59,934 nucleotides of DNA, from positions 1 to 59,934 of the forward strand of contig NZ_MTAV01000043.1 of assembly GCF_002154695.1 (NCBI RefSeq), given 5' to 3'. How positions within the stretch are numbered: position 1 is the stretch's first letter; the number at the start of each line of letters is the position of its first letter. The position numbers and the translations under genes were made by a program. The notes below the pieces were generated by a model. The model saw only the letters and a program-made list of their open reading frames with translations. It did no database searches and had not been told where the DNA came from. Of this stretch, positions 1 through 10,148 are shown in pieces. Source of the DNA: Nostoc sp. T09. GTDB lineage: Bacteria; Cyanobacteriota; Cyanobacteriia; Cyanobacteriales; Nostocaceae.

Positions 1-48
1 TGAAGTACAGATTCTAAGCCTCAAACCCAAGCATAAAGACTGTTTTAC

Positions 49-84
49 TTCTGAATTCTGGATTCTAACTCCTGAATTCTGCTG
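49..84. repeat. Degenerate heptanucleotide tandem repeat (STRR type)
   Basis: About five copies of a 7-base unit (TTCTGAA, TTCTGGA, TTCTAAC, TCCTGAA, TTCTGCT) lie downstream of the phosphorylase gene. Such short tandemly repeated sequences are typical of filamentous cyanobacterial intergenic DNA. No function is assigned. Confidence 0.65.
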
Positions 85-187
85 TATATGCTCAAGAGCT
101 TTGCTCTGGAAAGTTTTTTCAAAAATCAAATCATTGCCTCATAGTTAGTTGCTAATTAACTTGCCTTACAACCCCAGATGAAATGGC

Positions 188-3175
188 TTAATTGTTTGCT
201 CTCACAATATTGCTCAATTTGGCTTTGAGGTCTGCCCATGTAATACCTGCTAAACTGGGTAGCACAACATGAGCTTCACCCACGCGCTCAACCGGGCCGA
301 GTCCTACTGTCCACATCTTGGCGGCTAAAGCAGCTTCAATGCCAGCTGCGGCATCTTCTACGACTACACATTGACTTGGTGGTAACCCTAGCAAGTTAGC
401 TGCGAACAAAAATAGATCTGGTGCTGGCTTGGGTTTTTGGACACTATAACCATCTGCGATCGCATCTACTTTCTCAGCAATCCCCAATTTTTCGACAACT
501 GTGTGGGCATTTTTGCTAGCCGAACCGATCGCGATTTTAATCCCGGCTTGGCGCAGTTCATCTAATAAGGCGATCGCGCCTGGTAACAAATCTTGGGGTG
601 TAATATTTTCAATAGATTCAACGTAGTAGCGGTTCTTGCGCTCCATCATCTCTTGGATTTGAGCTTCCGAATACGGTCTATCTTTGACAATCAGCATCAG
701 TGATTCCCGACGAGACACACCCCGCAACTCCTCGTTATCCTGCCGATTAAATGGTATCCCCTCTTCATCTGCTAGCCTTTGCCAAGCGCGATAGTGATAC
801 TCTGCCGTATCTGTCAAAACGCCATCTAAATCGAAAATCACTCCCTGAATCTCGGACGAAAGAGTCGCTTCGCTGTGTAATTGCGTTTTAGGAACTAAGG
901 AAGAGAGACTTTCTGCCCTTCCTTCTGTACCCTGCACCCCTACCTCTTCCCTACCACCAATCTCCAGTTCTGAGCGCAAATCAAACTCGTGCCACTGACC
1001 ACGCCAATGTACTTGGAATTTTAGGCGCGTCCAACCTGGGGGTAGGTGGGGATGAGCTACAGGGCCATTTTCTGTCATTTGGATGCCACCAAAGCCAAAA
1101 ACCACCGCCTGCCAGATACCGCCAGCACTTGCACCGTGAATCCCGTCGTTAGTATTACCCCGGACATCTTGTAAATCTACCATTGCTGCCTGCATAAATC
1201 GTTCGTAAGCTGCCGCTGATTGTCCTAAATCCGAGGCTAGGATGGCGTGAATAGCTGGGCCCAGGGAAGAACCATAGGTAATATCTGTGCGGGGTGCGTA
1301 GTAATCCCAATTTGTCTGCAAGGTTTTTTGGTCGTAGGGAAATTCCGCTGATTGTCGCATCAGATAAAGCAGCATTAAGACATCTGGTTGTTTGAGTACC
1401 TGCCGCTTATTAGCTCCTTCAATACCCAGTATGGCTTGCATGGAACGAGTGCGCGGCTCATATTGATTTAAGTCGATATCTTCCAATTGGAAAAAGCCCT
1501 CGTACTGCTCGATCATGCCTGTTGCCGGATCGTGGAGAATCCAGATATTAGCGATGATATCTTGCCAGCGCGATCGCTGTTTGGCACTCAGATGCAATTT
1601 TTCCTCTAGTTCCCCTGCCCGTTCGGGGAAGGTAGCCTTTAGCCAATCATAGACTTTGATTGCTCTTTCTAAATGCCATTGCACCATGCGGTTGGTGAAG
1701 GTATTGTTGTGGACAAACTCGTGGTATTCGTCTGCACCAATGACTCCGCGAATTTCATAGCGTTCGTATTTGGGGTTAAACTCAACTCGGCTACCCCAGA
1801 ATATCGCCGTATCTAGAACAATCTCTGCACCACAATCTCGCATCCACTCGTCATCGCCAGTTGCTTGCCAGTAGTACCAAATGGCATAGACAATATCTGC
1901 ACTAATGTGAATTTCGCGATCGCGACACCAAATCCGCACATCTTCCCCATAGGGATCGTTAGGTAGCGCCCACCGGGGTGTAACTTCATCTCCTGTATCA
2001 GCACTTTCCCACGCAAACATCGCTCCTTTATACCCATCATGAGCTGCCTTGCGTCGCGCTCCATTTAAGGTGTGGTAGCGATAACTGAGGAGATTGCGAG
2101 CTAGATCGGGTTGAGTATAAGTAAAAAATGGCAGTATAAAAATTTCTGTATCCCAAAAAACATGACCGTGATAACCGAAGCCAGATAGAGTTTTGGCAGG
2201 AATACTTACCTTGTCATCATTTTTTGGAGCCGCAATTAATAGCTGAAACAAGTTGTAGCGCACAGCAAAAGCCGCCGTGCTATCCCCCTCAATCAAAATA
2301 TCGCTTTTTTGCCAGATTTCATGCCATGCCTGTTCTTGGTCTTTCAGTAGCGTTGTGTAATCTGGTAGTAGCTTGAGTTTTTCTCGCGCTGCTTTTTCTG
2401 GTGCAGCAACATCTCGCGATGTAAAAACTGTGACAATTTTTTCTGCCGTTACTGTCTGGTTTGAGGAGGCTAAAAATGTGGCACTCAACGTAGGATACCC
2501 TGGGGCACTGTTAACCTGTAAAGATGCCTCCGCCCCAGAAATTGTCAACTTAGCTGCTAGACCGATATCAATTAGAGAGTTGCGAGTCCGGCGATGCAAC
2601 CAAACACCCTGGTCAGTTTTGTCTTGTTCTAGACATTCCCAGTGATTAAAACCGGGATTTTCTGGATAGCCGTTGATACTAGCTTGAATTTCAATCAAAC
2701 CATCAAAATCCAAGGAGGTGACTTGGCAGCGTTGCCCCAACACATGCTGATCTGCGATGCTGGCGAAGCGCTCAAAATGTATATCTATCGTATTTCCTGT
2801 AGGACTACGCCAACGCACAGAACGGCTCAGCAGACCCCGACGCACATCCAGTTGCCGATTATAGTCTAATATCTCTCCTTGATCGAGGCGGAAGCGATCG
2901 CCATTAATCGTTACCAGTAATGGTAGCCAGTCAGGACAGTTTACCAGTTCTGTGTATACGACAGGAACCTCATCATAGACACCGTGAATGAAGGTAGCTG
3001 GCAATGCACGCATGTAACCTTCTTCAAAGCTACCCCTGGTTCCTAAGTAACCATTCCCGATTGTGAACATGGTTTCTCGGTAGTGCAACTGGTCGGGGTC
3101 AAACTGGGTTTCGGTTAATATCCAATCGTTATAGATAAAATGGCGAGAACGACCTGTTATATCCATTGTGACCAT
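188..3175 (-). CDS. GH65 disaccharide phosphorylase fused to beta-phosphoglucomutase-type HAD enzyme
   Basis: Two enzymes are joined in 995 residues. Residues 1 to about 735 form a glycoside hydrolase family 65 phosphorylase (maltose/trehalose/kojibiose phosphorylase type). The ADEYHE motif (481-486) carries the family's general-acid Glu, and KQPD near 595-598 fits the phosphate-binding loop. A low-complexity linker (about 738-776) leads to a HAD domain opening with DLDGVLTD (782-789), as in beta-phosphoglucomutase. Known chemistry would give phosphorolysis of an alpha-glucosyl disaccharide to beta-glucose-1-phosphate, then isomerisation to glucose-6-phosphate; coupling of the two steps is inferred. 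Substrate cannot be told from sequence. The first ATG is used; a second lies three codons in. No signal peptide is seen. Sucrose synthase lies just upstream on the same strand (56-bp gap). Confidence 0.88.
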   Translation of the reverse strand: MVTMDITGRSRHFIYNDWILTETQFDPDQLHYRETMFTIGNGYLGTRGSFEEGYMRALPATFIHGVYDEVPVVYTELVNCPDWLPLLVTINGDRFRLDQGEILDYNRQLDVRRGLLSRSVRWRSPTGNTIDIHFERFASIADQHVLGQRCQVTSLDFDGLIEIQASINGYPENPGFNHWECLEQDKTDQGVWLHRRTRNSLIDIGLAAKLTISGAEASLQVNSAPGYPTLSATFLASSNQTVTAEKIVTVFTSRDVAAPEKAAREKLKLLPDYTTLLKDQEQAWHEIWQKSDILIEGDSTAAFAVRYNLFQLLIAAPKNDDKVSIPAKTLSGFGYHGHVFWDTEIFILPFFTYTQPDLARNLLSYRYHTLNGARRKAAHDGYKGAMFAWESADTGDEVTPRWALPNDPYGEDVRIWCRDREIHISADIVYAIWYYWQATGDDEWMRDCGAEIVLDTAIFWGSRVEFNPKYERYEIRGVIGADEYHEFVHNNTFTNRMVQWHLERAIKVYDWLKATFPERAGELEEKLHLSAKQRSRWQDIIANIWILHDPATGMIEQYEGFFQLEDIDLNQYEPRTRSMQAILGIEGANKRQVLKQPDVLMLLYLMRQSAEFPYDQKTLQTNWDYYAPRTDITYGSSLGPAIHAILASDLGQSAAAYERFMQAAMVDLQDVRGNTNDGIHGASAGGIWQAVVFGFGGIQMTENGPVAHPHLPPGWTRLKFQVHWRGQWHEFDLRSELEIGGREEVGVQGTEGRAESLSSLVPKTQLHSEATLSSEIQGVIFDLDGVLTDTAEYHYRAWQRLADEEGIPFNRQDNEELRGVSRRESLMLIVKDRPYSEAQIQEMMERKNRYYVESIENITPQDLLPGAIALLDELRQAGIKIAIGSASKNAHTVVEKLGIAEKVDAIADGYSVQKPKPAPDLFLFAANLLGLPPSQCVVVEDAAAGIEAALAAKMWTVGLGPVERVGEAHVVLPSLAGITWADLKAKLSNIVRANN

Positions 3176-3231
3176 CTTTGCTAAGGAGAGACTAAGAAAA
3201 ATTTCTAAGAATTTTGAATTTTGATTGCAAC

Positions 3232-5643
3232 CTAGCGATGCATATGCTGTTCTAAAATCTTTTCGGCTCTGGGTTTATAAATCAGATGAAATAAGCTGTC
3301 CACGTAGCGGACTCTAGCTTCGGTATTTTCTGGAGCTACAAAATTCCAGAAACCGTAGATTTTAGCTAGCAAAAGTAACTGATTGCTGTGTAATTGCCAG
3401 TTGTACTTATTACGAATTCGCTGGATCATCCAATCTGAGACTTCACTCCATTGTTCGGGATGAGCATCGCATTGGTTAAGGAAATCCAACATCCTATTAG
3501 CAGATCCTTCTAAATCTGTAGGGTTGAGAGTGAATTTATGTTCTCGCTCCTCAATAATTTCTAAAGCACCGCCAAATTGAGTGGCAAAAGTTGGCAAACC
3601 AGAAATCATCGCTTCCAAAATGCTTCTACCAAAGGCTTCAAAACTGGCAAAGTGAACATAAATACCTTTTTTATCAGCTACTAATCGGTAGACTTCGCCA
3701 ATGTCACTACTAGGCAAACGCATCCCCAGCCAACGGATATGACCGTGGAGATTGTAGTGGTTGATAATATCGTGAAGTTTTTGGATTTCTGCGGCTTCTT
3801 CAGCGTTAACAGCTTCTGATGTATGCAACTTGCTAGTTAATATAAACAAGTTGCAATGCTCTTGCAAAGCCTGACTTTTGCCAAAGCACTCAGCCAAGCC
3901 AGTGAGATTTTTGATTGAGATAATCGGAGCGACACTAAGGATTGGCCGCTTGTCAGGGTTATCTAAGTGACCCAAAATTTGCGAATCTTCGCGGTTAAAA
4001 AGTAAGTCATTGAGATTTTGGCGAAGATTCGGATCGCGGTTTTCCGAACTGCTAAACGGGAAAAAAATGTTCTCGTTTACTCCTGGTGGCACCACGTTGA
4101 ATTTATGACTAAATAAATCGATGCCATCAATTACGTGATATAGCTGGGGCATCGTAAAACATTTGTAGGATTCATACTGTCCAATACTTTCTGGTGTGCC
4201 GACAATTTCTTGATAGGACGAGGTAACAATAAAGTCGGCTGCATTCATGTTAATCAAATCAGCAGTGAACTGTGCCGAGAAATGGTAGTGATCCTCTAAA
4301 TCCTGCCAGTAAAGATTACTAAATAGATGTTTCGGCTTTTCTAAAGCGTGGGCAATATGGCAATGGGTGACTTTGAGCTGTTTAGCAAGGAGAAAGGCAA
4401 CTAAGTTGCCATCGGTGTAGTTACCAATCAGCAGATGTGGTTTACCTTTAAATTCAGCTAGCAGTTCTTTTTCTGCATCTTGGGCAAATGTTTCTAAATA
4501 AGGCCAAATCTCATATTTAGTAATCCAATTATTCGTAATTTCGGGATTGAATTCACCAAAAGGTACGCGCAATATCCAGCCATTTTCTGTACCTTCAATT
4601 TTTTCTCGACGCAGGTTGCAGTATGTGCCTTCGCAGTTAGGAATCAGCCGAGTCAAAATAATTACGTGGGGTTGAATGCCCAAACGGTCAAGACCAGCAA
4701 GTTGAATTTCTTTACGTAGTTTGTTTTCTAAGCTGCGCGCTTGTTCCACGACATAAACAACTTGACCTAATGTTTCATCTCTGCCAACAACTCCCTCTTG
4801 TCCCACCCAGCCGTGTATGGAAATCAGAACGACCCGAAAAACGGCAGGAACACGAGCCACAAATGCTTCCAGCATTGCAGGCTGTGGGTTGTCAATGAAG
4901 CGTTCGAGAAGTTCTAGGGTTTCGCGCACCCGCGAGGCTGTGTTACCCCAACCTGGTTCAAAGCCGAGTTCTTGGAGGTCAATATGAAATTTTTCGTAGG
5001 GTGTGTCAGGATGTTGCTGGCTAAGCAACTTGAGGACTTGCTGAATTTTTTGGGCTAACTGAGTACCTGAGTGAATGCGATCGTTGATCAGCATTTCAAC
5101 ACCATCGTAACTGAGTCGATGTAGTACTTTAAATAAGACCTCTAAACAGTAGTGAGGGTCTGTAAAGACCTGACTGCACAGATAACGGTTGAGAAAAGCT
5201 AGACCTTGACCAATATTTCTCGGATCGCTAATCGTTGGGGAATTAGCGTAAAAGGGATGGAGGTCTATATCTAGAATGTGGGGTTGGTAGCGATTAACTA
5301 GGCGATCTCTGACATCTAGCAATGCTTGGGGTGTCATGAGTTCAAATTTAGTAAATTCCTCTGTTAATCGCCAAACCTCCTGACTAGCAATCCTGGGACG
5401 AACGACAAACCAGGTACTTTCCTCTTCCAAAATGATTTCATGACAGTAGTGAATGAGTTTGCCTACTGAAGAAGAATAATAAAAATAAGTAGGCTTTTGG
5501 GATTGCTGGCAGTATTCCGCAAAAGCTTGTAAAATCTCATTTCTCAGGAAGTAACGCTTACCTGTATTACTCAGCATCAAAATTAACTGATGCAGAGCAG
5601 TTTTATCATCACTGTTTAAGGCAGCTTGAACTAGTTCATACAT
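3232..5643 (-). CDS. sus: Sucrose synthase
   Basis: At 803 residues this matches the usual length of plant and cyanobacterial sucrose synthases. It has the long N-terminal regulatory half and a C-terminal GT-B glycosyltransferase half. The retaining-transferase signature FEAFGRSILEAMISGLP, with its two spaced glutamates, lies near residues 665-681. The enzyme reversibly cleaves sucrose with UDP/ADP to fructose and NDP-glucose. In heterocystous cyanobacteria it supports sucrose breakdown during nitrogen fixation. The phosphorylase/HAD gene follows in the same direction, so co-transcription is plausible. Paralogues called susA and susB are known in Anabaena; I cannot decide which this is. Confidence 0.93.
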   Translation of the reverse strand: MYELVQAALNSDDKTALHQLILMLSNTGKRYFLRNEILQAFAEYCQQSQKPTYFYYSSSVGKLIHYCHEIILEEESTWFVVRPRIASQEVWRLTEEFTKFELMTPQALLDVRDRLVNRYQPHILDIDLHPFYANSPTISDPRNIGQGLAFLNRYLCSQVFTDPHYCLEVLFKVLHRLSYDGVEMLINDRIHSGTQLAQKIQQVLKLLSQQHPDTPYEKFHIDLQELGFEPGWGNTASRVRETLELLERFIDNPQPAMLEAFVARVPAVFRVVLISIHGWVGQEGVVGRDETLGQVVYVVEQARSLENKLRKEIQLAGLDRLGIQPHVIILTRLIPNCEGTYCNLRREKIEGTENGWILRVPFGEFNPEITNNWITKYEIWPYLETFAQDAEKELLAEFKGKPHLLIGNYTDGNLVAFLLAKQLKVTHCHIAHALEKPKHLFSNLYWQDLEDHYHFSAQFTADLINMNAADFIVTSSYQEIVGTPESIGQYESYKCFTMPQLYHVIDGIDLFSHKFNVVPPGVNENIFFPFSSSENRDPNLRQNLNDLLFNREDSQILGHLDNPDKRPILSVAPIISIKNLTGLAECFGKSQALQEHCNLFILTSKLHTSEAVNAEEAAEIQKLHDIINHYNLHGHIRWLGMRLPSSDIGEVYRLVADKKGIYVHFASFEAFGRSILEAMISGLPTFATQFGGALEIIEEREHKFTLNPTDLEGSANRMLDFLNQCDAHPEQWSEVSDWMIQRIRNKYNWQLHSNQLLLLAKIYGFWNFVAPENTEARVRYVDSLFHLIYKPRAEKILEQHMHR

Positions 5644-6501
5644 GACTAAGTCCTAAAACTCTAAATTAGGTCACGACCTCATTAGTTCTTTCCGCAACAA
5701 ACAAGGTTTTAGATCGCTGGTGTTTAGAGGTACATTTCCTCTGTGATCGTAACTAAAGTATCAAGCCATTTACTTCTAGCTGTAGGATGAGATATTGCAG
5801 CGAATCTTAGACCTATGCTCAACAATTGTGCTACACATCAATAACTCCTTGTTCTGGGACTATATCTTTAGCTAAATTTCCATAAATTCCCATAATCTAT
5901 AGAAGTGTTAAGGCAGATTAAGTGTTATTTCAGGGGAACGGCTGCGCCGAACAGGACTGGACTCACCATTTACTACCCTGCGGGAATGCCTCTAGCGAAC
6001 AAGCCGGGGAACCCATCCAAAGCAGTGGCTCCCATAGGTAAATTTTAAAATCAAGTATGAATCCTATAGTTAAAAAAAGAGTGGAAGAAAGCATAACAGT
6101 CGCTTCATTCTTCCACCCTGGCATTTACCGCTGTAGAGAGCAGGAATATCTAGAGAAATTGCCTTTTTTCCAGGGTTAATGTTTATAATTAAGGCAAAAT
6201 CTATCCGCGATTAGAATTCCTGGCGCAGTAAATGTTAAGTCTAATTATTATGATTTTCTCTTCTAATTTTTAGAGAAATATATTCCTGGTAAATAAATAC
6301 AAAAAACTTGTAATTACTCAGTTTTTCCTGAAGTAATCTAATGGCTTGGTAGACCCTGATAACAACACCCTTGAAGTCGTTTATCTTCTCTACCTTAACT
6401 GTAATAATTGCTAGTTAGTTGCCAAATTGGCATTTTTAAAATACTTGAATTGTTCATGTCTAACTTTTTTACAGCGTTTTTCAAGTAAATAGACCACGCG
6501 T
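5644..6501. other. Gene-poor upstream region of the sucrose synthase gene
   Basis: No convincing ORF is present. Around 5930-6030 are fragments resembling Nostoc dispersed repeats (ctgcgccgaac, ccctgcgggaatgcc). A perfect 9-bp inverted repeat, GTGGAAGAA (6081-6089) and TTCTTCCAC (6108-6116), could form a hairpin about 440 bp upstream of the sucrose synthase start. The rest is AT-rich. It probably holds the sus promoter, but no element can be fixed by eye. Confidence 0.5.
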
Positions 6502-6563
6502 TAGGGACACGGCACCAGTAAGATTATTATATGTACCGAAAGATTGTGGATGCCGTGCCCCTA
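6502..6563. repeat. Short MITE-like palindromic element
   Basis: Arms TAGGGACACGGCA (6502-6514) and TGCCGTGCCCCTA (6551-6563) are complementary with one mismatch and enclose a 36-base AT-rich loop. The shape fits a small non-autonomous repeat of the kind common in cyanobacterial intergenic DNA. Confidence 0.5.
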
Positions 6564-6650
6564 CTTTGGATTTCTGGTTCAATAACCTGGAAACTGTTGT
6601 AATCTAAATTAATGTGATTAAAAATCGGCTATATAATATTAAACACAAGT

Positions 6651-6675
6651 AAGGGTATGGAATTCCCATACCCTT
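6651..6675 (-). terminator. Hairpin downstream of the 6721-7389 gene
   Basis: AAGGGTATGG (6651-6660) pairs with CCATACCCTT (6666-6675) around a short loop. It sits 46 bp past the stop of the minus-strand gene. No strong T-run follows, so it may be an RNA-stabilising hairpin or weak terminator. Confidence 0.45.
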
Positions 6676-6720
6676 AATTACAAAATAGTTAATTCGACAG
6701 ATTTTTCTTTTGCAACGATA

Positions 6721-7389
6721 TTAATACTTGCGTAAAATAGCAGACAAAGAACTCTGTTTACGAAGATCCATCAAATCTGCCAAAGACTCTTTACTTTTCT
6801 CCATGCGATAGCTGTGTTCTGGTGGTAAAACTGTCATCAGCGGTTTTGTCCTAGATTGCATGGAGACAAGAGGCGTTAGTGATTGTGGCGGTACAAATAC
6901 TTGGGGAGTTTTGGGAGACTGTGGTTGTACTCGTTGCGGTTGACTTTGTACCGTGCGCGTTGGATAGCGTTTAAGATGTTTCTGGACTTTTTGACCGTTT
7001 GCTGGACGGTTGAGGATGCGCAAAATTATCACACAACCACTAGCACAGCTGAGGGCGATCGCTGCAACCATCCATAAAGGCATAGGATTGCTATTCTCAG
7101 AGGGCGTATTGATTGCTACTTCAGCTACAGTTGTAGTTGCTACATCTGGGTTTTTATCTGGTTCTTCTGACTGTTGTACATTTCCCACAGAACCCAGGTT
7201 ATACAAGGCAAGTACAGCACTTGCAAAAAACGTTGCTGATAACCCAATCAACAACAACCAAGGATGGCGTGCGACCAGATGTATCAAAACTTGTGAGCTA
7301 CTGTTTGCTCTCGATTTACTGTTTGTCAGCTCTGGAGTGGCCCCAGTAGATTGGGTTGGCTCGTGCTGTACATTCTGACTATTTTCCAT
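6721..7389 (-). CDS. Hypothetical membrane protein with two predicted transmembrane segments
   Basis: I do not recognise this 222-residue protein. A polar N-terminus (1-35) precedes a hydrophobic segment near 45-68 and a second near 103-125. A basic, Pro/Gln-rich stretch follows. The C-terminus (about 195-222, MEKSKESLADLMDLRKQSS) looks like a conserved amphipathic helix. It is probably an inner-membrane protein with both ends in the cytoplasm. It lies upstream of sucrose synthase, with a 1.08-kb gap, and downstream of ddl, without evidence of a shared function. Confidence 0.6.
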   Translation of the reverse strand: MENSQNVQHEPTQSTGATPELTNSKSRANSSSQVLIHLVARHPWLLLIGLSATFFASAVLALYNLGSVGNVQQSEEPDKNPDVATTTVAEVAINTPSENSNPMPLWMVAAIALSCASGCVIILRILNRPANGQKVQKHLKRYPTRTVQSQPQRVQPQSPKTPQVFVPPQSLTPLVSMQSRTKPLMTVLPPEHSYRMEKSKESLADLMDLRKQSSLSAILRKY

Positions 7390-7577
7390 AGATTACTTTC
7401 AGATTTGTACCCCTCTTGATCCAAGATCATACTGGAGGATTCAAGTATCAGGTATCCGTAGCCAAATTTTGCAATAAAGTAACTTTTGTGTGCAGCTTAG
7501 ACTACTAAATCCAATAAGTTTCTACAAAAACGCTAATTTTGACACATGTATGAGTTTTTGCTAGCTCATTGCTTTGC

Positions 7578-8648
7578 CTAACTCTTCGGTTCGACAGCAG
7601 AATCTCTCTCTATAGCTAGTTGAATTAGTTTATCTACTAGTTCAGGGAAGGATATACCACTATATGCCCATAGTTGAGGATACATACTAGTTGCAGTGAA
7701 ACCAGGTAAGGTGTTGATTTCATTGATCAATACTTCACCTGTGGCTTCTACGTAGAAAAAGTCTACTCTTGCCAGCCCAGCAGCGTCAACAGCGGCAAAG
7801 GCTTGCAGAGCCATGTCTTGAATTTGACGAGCGATCGCCTCTGGTAACGCGGCGGGTATCAGTAAATCTGCTCGACCTTCAGTATATTTTGTTTCGTAAT
7901 CATAAAAATCGCTATTATAAGTAATTTCGCCAATAACAGAAGCTTGGGCTTGATCGTTGCCTAAAACCGCACATTCTACTTCTCTAGCAACGACTCCCGC
8001 TTCCACAATTATCCGGCGATCGTAACTAGCAGCATTATCTAATGCCGCTTCCAATTCTTGCCGCGATCGCACTTTGGCAATCCCCACCGATGAACCTAAA
8101 TTCGCAGGCTTGACAAAACAAGGGTAGCCCAGGGTGGACTCAATTTCATCACATAATTTCGGAAATACGCAAGGATTTGACCAAACTTGCGCTCTTGTTA
8201 TTGCTTTGTACTTGACTTGGGGTAGTCCGGCTTGAGCAAAAGCGACTTTCATGCCAATTTTATCCATCCCTGTTGCCGAACCTAACACCCCAGAACCCAC
8301 AAACGGAACTTGCATCAGGCTAAGTAATCCTTGAATTGTGCCGTCTTCACCGTTGGGCCCGTGCAGAATCGGAAACCAAAGATCTACTTGTTGTGTCTGT
8401 GGTGGAAATTGCCAAAGATTAGGAGTCGTTCCTTGGTTCTGAATAGCAGCGCCAGATGCTAAAACTTGTTGGGCGACTTCCCCAGCTTGCCAAAATCCAT
8501 CTTTTTGGATATAAAAAGGCAGTATTTCGTACTTATTAGCATTTTGTTCTGCACTTAATGCTTTAGCGATCGCCCGTGCTGAACTAATCGAAACTTCATG
8601 TTCCCCAGAACGTCCGCCAAATAGTAACCCCACCCGCAGTTTAGTCAT
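7578..8648 (-). CDS. ddl: D-alanine--D-alanine ligase
   Basis: This ATP-grasp ligase of 356 residues makes D-Ala-D-Ala for peptidoglycan precursors in the cytoplasm. The N-terminal [15 protein letters not shown] motif, the central [13 protein letters not shown] strand-loop and the C-terminal [15 protein letters not shown] metal/ATP motif are all present. Length is normal. The ATG at 8648 has a GAGG ribosome site eight bases upstream. The divergent neighbour encodes a lipid acyltransferase. Confidence 0.96.
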   Translation of the reverse strand: MTKLRVGLLFGGRSGEHEVSISSARAIAKALSAEQNANKYEILPFYIQKDGFWQAGEVAQQVLASGAAIQNQGTTPNLWQFPPQTQQVDLWFPILHGPNGEDGTIQGLLSLMQVPFVGSGVLGSATGMDKIGMKVAFAQAGLPQVKYKAITRAQVWSNPCVFPKLCDEIESTLGYPCFVKPANLGSSVGIAKVRSRQELEAALDNAASYDRRIIVEAGVVAREVECAVLGNDQAQASVIGEITYNSDFYDYETKYTEGRADLLIPAALPEAIARQIQDMALQAFAAVDAAGLARVDFFYVEATGEVLINEINTLPGFTATSMYPQLWAYSGISFPELVDKLIQLAIERDSAVEPKS

Positions 8649-8833
8649 CTTCCGTACCTCTTAGCTCTTTCTCGCAGATAGCGTATCACAACCTGCTCAA
8701 AAATCTCGATCGGTTATCATTTCCCAGCCTGTAAACTGTTAACTGATTAACAATTACCTCAAAATCACAGATTGTCCTGAAATCTCAACAGGAGTAATTG
8801 TCTGAGCTTTACCAATCCTGTTAATATGCCTTG

Positions 8834-9682
8834 ATGTCAGAAACACAACATCACCTCAAGAAAAAACTCGGTTGGTCTTTGGATGAGCGAGATCCAAGAT
8901 TCATCGAATCACTCATGCCACTAATTGGGTGGTTCTATGACCACTATTTTCGAGTCCAAACTAGTGGTTGGCACCATGTCTCACCCCAAGAGAAAGTTTT
9001 ATTTGTTGGTTCCCACAACGGGGGGCTAGCGGCTCCTGATATGGTGGTGATGATGTATGACTGGTTCCGACGATTTGGTGTAGAGCAACCAGTTTACGGT
9101 TTGATGCATCCCAAAGTCTGGGAGGTAACCCCACCAATAGCACAACTAGTAGCCAAAGTTGGCGCAATCATCGCTCATCCCAAAATGGCTTATGCTGCTT
9201 TGCGCTCTGGCGCTAGTGTAGTGGTATATCCTGGTGGTGCTGAAGATGTCTTTCGACCGCATTCTTTACGGAACCAAATCTATTTTGCAGGGCGACAAGG
9301 ATTTATCAAGCTAGCACTGCGGGAGCGAGTACCAATTGTACCTGTGATTTCCACTGGTGCCCACGATACGCTGATTGTACTGACTGAATGCTATAACATT
9401 GTGCAGCAACTCCACAAATTGGGGATGCCTTGGTTGTTTGGAATTGATCCGGTAGTATTTCCAATTTATCTAGGCTTACCTTGGGGGTTAGCACTTGGCC
9501 CATTGCCCAACATCCCATTGCCTGTAACTATCCACACGCGGATTTGTCCACCGATTAAGTTTGAATATTATGGCAGAGAAGCCGCGTGCGATCGCGAGTA
9601 TGTCAATGAATGTTATGAGTTAGTTGTTAGTCAGATGCAGCAAGAGTTAGACCAATTAGTCAAGCTGAGTGCTAAGTCATGA
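8834..9682 (+). CDS. Lysophospholipid/diacylglycerol acyltransferase family protein
   Basis: The protein has about 282 residues. The SHNGGLAAPD block (near 56-65) corresponds to the catalytic His motif of the LPLAT superfamily. VVYPGGAEDVFRP with the following basic stretch matches the acceptor-phosphate region. These variants look more like the MGAT/DGAT-like branch than classical PlsC. It probably transfers acyl chains to a glycerolipid at the membrane; the exact acceptor is unknown. I chose the ATG at 8834 rather than the in-frame TTG one codon upstream. Confidence 0.8.
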   Translation: MSETQHHLKKKLGWSLDERDPRFIESLMPLIGWFYDHYFRVQTSGWHHVSPQEKVLFVGSHNGGLAAPDMVVMMYDWFRRFGVEQPVYGLMHPKVWEVTPPIAQLVAKVGAIIAHPKMAYAALRSGASVVVYPGGAEDVFRPHSLRNQIYFAGRQGFIKLALRERVPIVPVISTGAHDTLIVLTECYNIVQQLHKLGMPWLFGIDPVVFPIYLGLPWGLALGPLPNIPLPVTIHTRICPPIKFEYYGREAACDREYVNECYELVVSQMQQELDQLVKLSAKS

Positions 9683-9750
9683 ACACGATCGTAACTGCTA
9701 ACCATTGCGGATATGTTCAAGATATCTGGATTCCAAACCAAATATGATTG

Positions 9751-9975
9751 TTAGACAGCCTTATCTTTTGGCTCCGAACCCTTGCGCACATGTTCAAGAA
9801 ATTCAGGATAATTTTCTAAGTCTTCTGGAGATTCTAAAAATGGCATTTCAACCCAGCTAGCTTCTGCATTTAACTTGTCCACATAGGCATAAAATGCTTC
9901 TTGATCGTGCCGATGAGCCAAAACGTATGCCTGCAAGTCTTTGTGACTCATCGCCTGAAAGTTAGGTTTGCTCAT
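9751..9975 (-). CDS. Small DUF6887-type protein, second gene of an overlapping pair
   Basis: The 74-residue acidic protein begins MSKPNFQAMSHKDLQAYVLA and contains HDQEAFYAYVDKL. This is the pattern I associate with the cyanobacterial DUF6887 family, of unknown function. I start it at the ATG at 9975 rather than five codons upstream, because that ATG overlaps the TGA of the preceding small gene (ATGA). The overlap implies translational coupling. The two proteins may form a complex or an antitoxin/toxin-like pair; that is inference. Confidence 0.7.
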   Translation of the reverse strand: MSKPNFQAMSHKDLQAYVLAHRHDQEAFYAYVDKLNAEASWVEMPFLESPEDLENYPEFLEHVRKGSEPKDKAV

Positions 9976-10148
9976 TGCACGTATCTCCATCTGCCATTGG
10001 GATATATCTCAATAATATTCTCCTCACCTGCCAGAAAGAACACATTTCCTGTGCGTTCGTCTACACGAACCACATTTATAGGCAAGTAAAGTTTGGTAAA
10101 CCAGCAGCACAATGTAAAGCACTGGGTCTTTTGTTCTGGCGTAGTAAT
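9972..10148 (-). CDS. Small DUF6888-type protein with a non-canonical ATT start
   Basis: A reading frame of 58 codons runs from an ATT at 10148 to the TGA at 9972. It encodes TTPEQKTQCFTLCCWFTKLY, then VVRVDERTGNVFFLAGEEN, and ends EIYPNGRWRYVQ. This is the layout I recall for DUF6888, which usually precedes DUF6887. No ATG, GTG or TTG lies between the upstream in-frame TAA and the conserved part. A clear AAGGAG sits 8 bases before the ATT (a second ATT is one codon earlier). Either ATT is the start, as in infC, or the ATG mutated and the gene is decaying. Confidence 0.6.
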   Translation of the reverse strand: MTTPEQKTQCFTLCCWFTKLYLPINVVRVDERTGNVFFLAGEENIIEIYPNGRWRYVQ

